Below, piece by piece: positions 57,076 through 64,000 of a stretch of 64,000 bases of DNA. Positions within the stretch are counted from its first letter, which is position 1; every line of letters starts with the position of its first letter. The notes beneath the pieces are model-generated. The model did no database searches. It was not told the DNA's origin and worked only from the letters and a program-made list of their open reading frames with translations. A program made the position numbers and the translations under genes. Location of the stretch: the NCBI GenBank assembly GCA_032358165.1, contig JAALGY010000020.1, positions 930,001 through 994,000 on the forward strand, read 5' to 3'. This DNA comes from Diplosphaera chodatii (Eukaryota; Chlorophyta; Trebouxiophyceae; Prasiolales; Stichococcaceae).

Positions 57076-59682
57076 CTACAGAGCAATGGTGCCGTCGCTG
57101 GAATCATCGTCGGCATCCATGAGGTTGGTGGCGGCAGCAAACTTCTGGTGCATGCTGGCGATGCGCTGAGCCAGGCGTGACGCCGGCAAAGCCAGGTGTT
57201 CCACAGAACTGCCGAACGGCAGACTGGCTGCCAGCTGCGGCGGCTGACGCGATGGAGTGCGTGTTATGCTCGGCGGATCTGCGGCAATGCGAGGACTCCT
57301 GCCAGGCAGCGCCTGCAGTGCAGGTCGGTGCAGGTTGCTGCGAGCGGTGCCGCCCTGCGCATTGGGCGACATGGCTGTCTGCTGCGAGCCTTGGCTTGTG
57401 GAGCCAGGCACCTGAGCGATGAAATAAATTGATATCAGCAGTCTACGGAGGCACCCTACAGCTCTGCCGATGATTGCAGCATAGCCCGGGACAGCGCCAC
57501 GCACCTGACCCTGGTCAAAACCTGGCGCCAGCATTGCTTGTGCATTCTGCATGAGGCTGAAGGACTTGTGGTCGAGCATGTCTGCCGCTGGCCGCGCATG
57601 ATGGTCACCATCCTGCACAGATGGGACTTTGTGGGTGATGACCACGAAGATGTGGCCATGATGCCATGTCAAGCCACGCATGACAAGCCAACCTCTTCAC
57701 CGAAGTCTTTTGCTGAAGCGCGAAGCTTCAAGGCACAAGCTCTTGCGCACCCCTCCTCCATACAATTCGTGCGGTCACAGTGCACGGTCAACGTACTGCT
57801 TGTGGCCATGGGCACTGACCTGCTGCCAGCTGCCAAATGCCAGGGCTGCGTCGCCAAACACCTCGGTCGCCGTCAGCTGGAACATGGCGACTGTGTCGCG
57901 CACGAGCTGCAGCCCGGCGGCACGCACAGCACCGCGGTCGACCTCAGCCTCCCCGGCATGCGCCTCCGCATCCCGCAGCTGCGCCTGCAGCCCCACTGCC
58001 AGCAGCCCTGCAGCGCATGGACGAAACCCTGTGCACTGCCGCTGTGACGTCGCCTGTTCCTGCTTGTGTATCTGCAGTCCTCCTGCAGTCCTCCTGCATA
58101 CGCTTATGCCTCCATGGTGTCAACAAAGCGCGTGAGAGAGGCTTCCCCTGGGGGTAGAAAAACAAAGAAACCAGCATCTTTCCCTAAAACTGTACAGGAT
58201 CATTTGTGGAATGCATTTTTTGAGAGATTTGGTAGTTTCGATATATAAGCAATAATGATTTGTTTTGATATGAATAAAATCGCTTTTTTTGTAAATACCA
58301 AGAAATCTTTTTGAGCATGTGCATCCCAGGGGAAGTATGACGTACTTGCATCTGCCGCTTCCTGCTGCAGGTGACTTTGCAGCGAGCGGGCGTCTGCAAT
58401 CGCCTGCCGCAGCTGCGCGGCATTGGCGTGCAACACGTGCAGCTGCTTGTTCAGGCGCTCATTGTCTGCGACTGCCGCCCTCAGCGCATCGGGCAGCTCG
58501 CCGCCGGATGCCTCTCGGGTCTCCGCCACCTTGGCCTGGGGCAGGCCACACCGCAAAGTGATGCGACTGTGAGCTGCGCAGGAACAGTGGTCAACAACCC
58601 GCAAAGAGGAGCAGCGGAGCCCATCATTCACCTGCAGGGTGTCGTTCTCCTGCTGCTGCCGCTGCAGGGCGGCAGCGGGAACCTCCTGACGGTCGCCCTG
58701 CTGGTGCTGCTTCCAAGCTGTGCCACGTTTCCTGAGCGCCTGCGCTTCCAGCACTAGGAGTTGCAAATACACGATTCTCCAATGCGGTCGTCAGAGCACT
58801 GCAAGCAAAACACACGCCGTGTGGACTGAACAGCACGTGGCCCAGAGATGCATAGGAACCAACCTCTTGCTCCTGGCGGCTGGCATCCGTCTCGCTGTGC
58901 TGCGGGCCACGCTTTGCACCTATGCGCCCCGTCTGCCCCTCACTGATCTGGTGAGAGCCCGGCCAATCAGCACCATTCCTGCAGGACATTGCAGCAGGCA
59001 TTCTTCAGCCGAACACACCACAAATCCAGGGTGGGTGCAGGCTGACAGAGCACTGGCTGCACACATGAACATGGAGCACAGGCTCAGACCTGTCAGCAGG
59101 ACCGCCACTGCTGCTGCGGCCGCTGCGGCCGCGAGGCGTGCGCATCGGATGCCGCTGTTGGCCCTTCTGCGGAACATTGTTGCGAGGCGATTGCAGGGCT
59201 GCCTGCGCATCCTCACCGCCCAGGCGAAGGAGTGGGATGGACACGCCGCCACGGGGCGTGGCGACATGCTTGCCTCGCCGGGACGGCTCGCTGGTCGGAC
59301 CGTTCCCGTGGAAAGCCTGCCGTGCAGGAGGCAGGTCCAGGAGCGGCAGCATCGCAGGCGTGGCAGGCCTGTTGCCACTGCCGCGAGGGGTGGTGGAGCC
59401 GCGGCCGGTGCGGGGTGTTCGCGGGATGTTGCCTGCAGTCGGTGGCCGTGGTGGCAAGCCCAGGCCTGGCGGCGTCGACTGCGTGCTGGTGGTACTGCGT
59501 GCGGTGATGCCGCCGTTGGGCGACGGAGAGGTGCCCAGTGGCACCGCGTGCTTCCTGGGAAACAACGCTGTCGCCTCTGCAAGTGTGCGGGCACGCATCC
59601 CGTTGGGCTGAGGCCCGTCGGAATCCTGGCGTGAACCACCGTTGCCAGCTGCCGTGCTTGCGTTGTGACGCCGGCCGCCCAT
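57076..59682 (-). CDS. Basic, Pro/Ser/Thr-rich coiled-coil protein, family unknown
   Basis: Not recognised. The ATG at 59680-59682 starts a long low-complexity basic exon (to about 59100) with TARSTTSTQSTPPGLGLPP, PTAGNIPRTPRTGRGSTTPR and several TPRG units, the composition of microtubule-binding N-termini. It continues with an exon at about 58871-58982 (ISEGQTGRIGAKRGPQHSET), then LLVLEAQALRKRGTAWKQHQ and QQQENDTLQ at about 58634-58770, and AVADNERLNKQLHVLHANAA to QLRQAIADARSLQSHLQQEA (ends 58346), which are heptad-like coiled coils. GLQAQLRDAEAHAGEAEVDR follows at about 57820-58009. The last exon has Ser/Pro-rich linkers and RLAQRIASMHQKFAAATNLM, ending DADDDSSDGTIAL with stop at 57076-57078. 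A role in the cytoskeleton, perhaps like plant QWRF/augmin-type proteins, is only a guess. The intron 58010-58345 contains an AT-rich island. Confidence 0.65.
58155..58318. other. AT-rich island inside an intron
   Basis: About 160 bp with long A and T runs (for example the seven-T run before GTAAATACC and TTTTGATATGAATAAAATC), in sharp contrast to the GC-rich flanks. It sits in intron 58010-58345 of the coiled-coil gene. The composition resembles organelle DNA or a small mobile-element remnant. Confidence 0.7.
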
Positions 59683-60292
59683 GACTCAGGAGCAGGTTGC
59701 GAGCCAGTGTGCTGCTGCCCGCGGTCTCCGGTTGTGGTAGGCAAATACTGCAAATGCAAACGTAAGCATACCATGATACCTAGATAATTTAGGGAAGGAA
59801 GGTATTGCATCGAGGGCAACATGAATGTCGGTCTGTTCATCAGCTTGCTCAGTCTCTGCAGTATAGGCGATCACAATCATACATGTTACTACGAGACAGT
59901 ACAGCAAGACAATGAGATAATATATCATAGAAAGCACATGTGGAGTGAGAAGACGCACTTGCGTGCTGTGGCAGATGATTCCGACGCAAATTGGTTTGCA
60001 GAAAGTGTCATACCATGCTACATTCAAGGGCTTGTCTTGCATATATATGCGCAGCAAATTACAGTGTTATCCCGAGTCAACACTGCTGTGAAGCAAGCGA
60101 ACAATTTTGTGCACCATTTTGAACGGATGGCACGGATGGTGTCACGGGGCAGGGTTTAAGGCGCACCACGGTGTGCCAATTTGGCAGATCAGTTTGCTCC
60201 CCATCGTAGCGTCTCAAAGTTGGTTACCAGCAAAGGTCAACTGTGCAGCGACCGGGGAGACTCGCGCGACACTCTGTACCTTCTGTTCTCGA
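59683..60292. other. Intergenic, AT-richer stretch
   Basis: 610 bp upstream of the coiled-coil gene start and downstream of the zinc-finger gene stop. A plus-strand open frame of 112 codons (59821-60159) has no domain and no exon partners. No gene recognised. Confidence 0.5.
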
Positions 60293-61871
60293 TTAAAAGA
60301 AGGAAAGAGGCCGGTCGCCAGCGCCGTCTCCGCCAGTATCCTCATCACTGCTATCTCCGTCTGACTGACTATCTGAGGCATCACCACTGGCTGCTGGAAC
60401 ATCGCCATCAGGGTCTGGTACAGACTCCGTCGTTGGCTCTGCAGGCGGCGCATCGGCGGCCTCCACTGCACCGTGTGCATCCACGGCTGAATTGGCATCG
60501 GCGTCCGGCGCTGGCATGGCCGCGGCAGGTGCTGGCACACTTGGTGGCACCCAGCCGCCAATACTCAGCGGCCCGTCGTCCACAGTTGCTGCTGCCACAA
60601 GCTGCGAGTGTGCCGCGCGAGCACGCTCCGCTGCTGCCGCTGCTGCCAACTCTGTGCGAAGCCACTGTTGCACTTGCATGCTGTGCTGATGCGCACCAAA
60701 GATGTGTGCTTTCAGCAATGTGGGCGGGTGATGTGTGTGAATCCATGAGGTGCATACATAGCACTCGATCTCACGGGCAGCAGTGGGCTTTGGCTGGGGC
60801 CTCGGCGGCGGCGGCCGTGCGAGGCCCTTGCCGGGGCCAGCCGCCGCGAGCTGGCCACCAGACGGGCGCGGCGGCGAGTCCCCCGCCGACGGCGCCTCCT
60901 GCGCAGGCGCCCGCTGCGCTGCCGTGTACTTCTTCTCTAGCCCCTGCCACGCCGCTGCCCCCTGCAGCTCGCCCACAACGCCGTGTCACCACTCCGGGTG
61001 CCAGCGCGCGCGCCATGCGAGGAGCGGGCGTGCAGCACATCTGCTGCAAACGTTGCAGCATGGCGGTCCGCAGTGGGAGCGTCAGCATGGCCGCCTCACA
61101 GCGGCGTTCTCGGCCGCCCAGCGGTTGTTGCCCAGCTGCTGCAGCCGGAGGTCCTCCTTGCGCTGCCGCTCCAGGGCCTTGCGGTGCGTAGGGCCCGCCA
61201 GGTGCTGCTGCATGCCGCTCTCTTTGGCAAAGGACACCTGCGGAGCGGTGGAGCATCAGCGCTTCCAGGCTCTTTGGGCACTGCACCCGGTGGCCAGGTG
61301 TGCTGGACATGCAGGATCGTCGCAAGAGAAAAAGCAACAGACTCGTATGGCAATAGCGTGATCAGCGCACCCCGCAGACATCGCAGGTGATCATGCGGGG
61401 CCCCTCAATAGCTGATGCCGAAGCAACTGCCGCCCGTGCTGCTGCTGAAGCGTGAATGTCCTGGCCGACGCCCGGCCGACCTGCTGGCAGAGGGACCAGC
61501 CATTGAGGACTGACCATGTATCACAGCAAATGGCAACATCGCACCATCAGGCCTGCTTGTGCCCAAGCACACTGCACCTCTGCCAGCGACTCGCTTGCGG
61601 TCTTGCTCATAGGGGTCCGACTCCTTGCTGGTCTGCACGATGCGAGCGCACAGTGCTGTCACGATCCCATTGCACCGTTCTCCAGCATGCATGGCATCCA
61701 TCACTGGACCTTGCGCACTCAGCAATACCGGTCAGCTGACGCGTGTTGTCCCTGGCACCGCACCTGCCGCATGTCGTGCTGCTGATTACGACGCTTGTCT
61801 CGCACAGACATGTTGTCGTGCAGCCTGGCCATTTGCTCCTCAAGCGAGGCATTGACGCCACGCTGCGACAT
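60293..61871 (-). CDS. C2H2 (U1/matrin-like) zinc-finger protein
   Basis: The start ATG at 61869-61871 gives MSQRGVNASLEEQMARLHDN, a short coiled coil, joined in phase to TSKESDPYEQDRKRVAGR, then to an Ala-rich exon ending GPRMITCDVCG. The next exon (about 61092-61242) continues VSFAKESGMQQHLAGPTHRK, so the finger is C-x2-C-x12-H-x5-H, the spacing of U1-type or JAZ fingers that bind double-stranded RNA or snRNP partners. The finger is split by an intron after the second Cys. ALERQRKEDLRLQQLG follows. The last exon (60293 to about 60979) is Pro/Ala-rich and carries a second candidate finger (IECYVCTSWIHTHHPPTLLK, then AHIFGAHQH) and an acidic tail ending RPLSFF. All junctions named keep phase. 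RNA binding is inferred from the finger type; the specific family was not identified. Confidence 0.72.
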
Positions 61872-62391
61872 GGTGCAGACGTTTCGGAGGGTGCTGTGAG
61901 TGAAAGCCCCAGCAAACCGGTCAGACGCAGGGAGCGCTGCAGCGCAGACAAGCTGTCGTGGATGGGCTGATGGAACGATGGGTCTCTGTACACTGGAACA
62001 GCTGAGCACCGCTTCAAAGCACTGTGCGCACAGACTACCCACAAGCTGGCAAACTGAAGGACAGCAGGCACGCATTGCAGGTGAAGGCTTTGCGCAGGGA
62101 AGTGGAGATTTACAGCCGCGAGGGAGTGGCAAGATCCTTGGACTGCTCATGCTGTTAGCGTGCCCTGCCAATATGTAGCACCTGTGCACCACAGTGCTCT
62201 GCTGTGAGGCGTACAAAGGTGGACTTCACATCACACTGGTTACGTCACCACACACCTGACGTTGCTGGTCATCGTGTGTCACCGCAACCTGATATGACAA
62301 GCAGGTTGCACAGTGGCGACCTGTTGCCAAACTGGGTTTGAGTTCGCGGACGAGTAGCCTGTGGTTGATCCACCTGTAGCATCTTTCGCAG
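61872..62391. other. Gap between zinc-finger and PH-domain genes
   Basis: 520 bp between the zinc-finger start and the first recognised exon of the plus-strand PH-domain gene. Earlier exons of the latter may lie here, since that exon appears to begin inside a codon. No specific exon could be fixed. Confidence 0.4.
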
Positions 62392-64000
62392 TGTAGAATG
62401 CGGTGTGATTGTATTCGATGATACAAAGATCGCTGCCGCCAGCCTGCTGAAGCTGTGGACGCATTGCTCAACAATGACGCAGCAGCCTGAAAGAGGACTC
62501 ACTGCCCACTACTTTCTGAACTTCAGCGTCGTAGCAGACGAGTCTCCTGCTGACAAAGGCCTGCCAAGACGCGGCTTCAGCGGCACATGGAGCAAGCTCA
62601 CAAGCCTAAGCCAGACGACGACACAGCACACGATTCTGCACATCGATGTGGGCAACGGCGTCATCACCACGGTCGAGCATGAGAAAGAGACACCAGTTGC
62701 TAAGGTAACAGCCAACCCCCTGTCAACGGCACATTGCGACTGGGGCAGCCAATGTCTGCAAGACACATGAGCCATGCATGCCGATTGTGATGACACAGAT
62801 CGGTGACATTTTGGAAGTGAGCAGCCTGCCCAGCCAGAGCATGCATATGGTGCTGTCGCTGCGGGGTGGCCGGGCGCCAAGATACCTGTTTCAGACGAAC
62901 CATGATGCAATCATCTTCCAGACCACCCTCCTGCAGGTGGCACCACATGCATGCTAGCATGCTGTCAGCTCATGTGAGCCCATCATTCTTGCAGGCTGGC
63001 GCCTTTCTATGCTCCCAGCCGAGCTTTGACCAGTCCAAATATGTGGTTGAATTCACATGATGATGTGCAGCTGATGCACGGTGAGCACATAGCACAGCTG
63101 CCACACCCACGGCAGCTGCTGAAGCGGGGCCTCATCCAGAAGCGCACTCGCACCGGCGGGTTTCACGATCGTCTTGCGGTGCGCATGGTGCTGGATGCAT
63201 GTCTGGCACGCTCTTTGCAAGGTGTGGATGTGCAGGATTGGAGGCAATTGCATCCTCACGAAAAATATAGACGCCAAGCATTGCTTAGCTCCCCACAGGT
63301 GTTGGTGCCAGCACGCCTCTTTGTAATGCGCAGCCGGGAAGCCAAGTTCCCGCAGCACGTGTTGTCCTTGGTCAGCACAAATGTTGCATACAATGCCGAG
63401 GCTCGGACCATCTCACTTCCCGTGGTGCGCACGTGCACAGGTGCACACATCCCAGGAAGTGCCAGCTGCAGTACCTCAAGGTTGCCTCATGTGTGTGGAA
63501 GCCTCCACACTGTTGTGCAGGCTGGCAAAACGTACATCTTCCGAGGCATCACAGACGATGATGCTTCAGACTGGGTGCGCCGGCTGGAAGGCAGCATCGG
63601 CCTCAGGTGGACTTCCAAGCTTCTTGACTATCGATGGCGGCAGCCAAGCAGACACAACATCCTGCTTACTCTCCCAACACTGGTATGCAGTGCAGACATG
63701 GAGACATCCGATCTACTGTGAGGTGCAGGTACAACCCTTACAAGTACTCGAAGCAGGCGGTGGCTGCCATCGACGCTGAGCAGCCTTCGGAGGATGCACA
63801 GGAGGAGGAGCAGCTGCCATCGCCACTCGGGTCTCGCGGCGATGCAGCCACTATCTGGCATGCAAATGATGCGGCAGAGTTTGACGACAGCAACGCAGAT
63901 GCAGCAGCAGTTGATGATGACACATCAGAAACAGCAGACGGCAGGCTGGCAGACGCTGGTCATGGCAGGGTCAGCAGGCCACAGCAATTGACAGAGGATG
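62392..64000 (+). CDS. PH-domain protein, 3' truncated by window edge
   Basis: The first clear exon follows a TTTCGCAG acceptor (62392-62704) and has no secure start; an in-frame ATG lies at 62474. It reads VIVFDDTKIAAASLLKLWTH, then LTAHYFLNFSVV and THTILHIDVGNGVITTVEHE-type beta strands. It joins in phase to 62799-62935 (IGDILEVSSLPSQSMHMVLS, RYLFQTNHDAIIFQTTLLQ) and to 62995 onward (AGAFLCSQPSFDQSKYV). A PH-like fold follows: QLLKRGLIQKRTRTGGFHDR, LAVLVPARLFVMRSREAKFP, then AGKTYIFRGITDDDASDWVR and RLEGSIGLR, with the conserved Trp near the end. It splices in phase to RYNPYKYSKQAVAAIDAEQP and an acidic tail that runs off the window. PH domains bind phosphoinositides or proteins; the partner is unknown. 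Confidence 0.7.

Overview
The window is nuclear DNA of a eukaryote, most likely a GC-rich green alga (chlorophyte, perhaps Trebouxiophyceae; this placement is inference). Genes are broken into many short exons by introns of roughly 90-350 bp with GT-AG (rarely GC-AG) borders. Several products belong to the plant and algal lineage: a urea carboxylase of the urea-amidolyase route, the plastid protein CPP1, a plastid-type rhodanese, an organellar RecA, a Senescence-domain protein and V-ATPase subunit a. Trinucleotide (CAG/AGC) tracts coding for polyGln and polySer are present. No operons, CRISPR arrays, insertion sequences or convincing tRNA genes were seen. Exon models were built by hand from splice motifs and reading phase. 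Where every junction keeps phase this is stated.

Layout. 1-7.5 kb: 3' part of urea carboxylase (+). 9.5-15.6 kb: large RS-rich, AT-hook protein (+), with uncertain ends. 17.5-19.4 kb: secreted M43 metalloprotease (-). 20.2-22.1 kb: type I membrane protein (-). 23.0-23.4 kb: COX16 (-), divergent from seryl-tRNA synthetase (+, 23.8-26.7 kb), which carries two GC-AG introns. 27.2-29.6 kb: secreted Cys-rich, weakly expansin-like protein (-), divergent from V-ATPase subunit a (+, 30.0-35.3 kb, 21 exons). 35.6-38.0 kb: Senescence-domain protein (+). 38.7-40.3 kb: CPP1 (+), convergent with a plastid-type rhodanese (-, 40.5-42.7 kb). 43.1-45.6 kb: DHHC palmitoyltransferase (-). 46.6-50.8 kb: an unusual 927-residue protein (+). 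51.2-53.8 kb: RecA (-). 54.2-56.1 kb: bestrophin (-). 57.1-59.7 kb: coiled-coil protein (-). 60.3-61.9 kb: zinc-finger protein (-). 62.4 kb to the end: PH-domain protein (+), cut by the window edge.

The most unusual gene lies at 46586-50803. A phase-consistent 12-exon model joins a polyGln N-terminus, a low-molecular-weight tyrosine-phosphatase fold whose nucleophilic Cys is replaced by Asp, and four degenerate repeats built around a Gly-Gly core. The genes do not form one pathway. They are a typical nuclear mix with themes in nitrogen use, plastid biogenesis (CPP1, rhodanese, RecA), membrane transport (V-ATPase, bestrophin) and secretion (M43 protease, Cys-rich protein).
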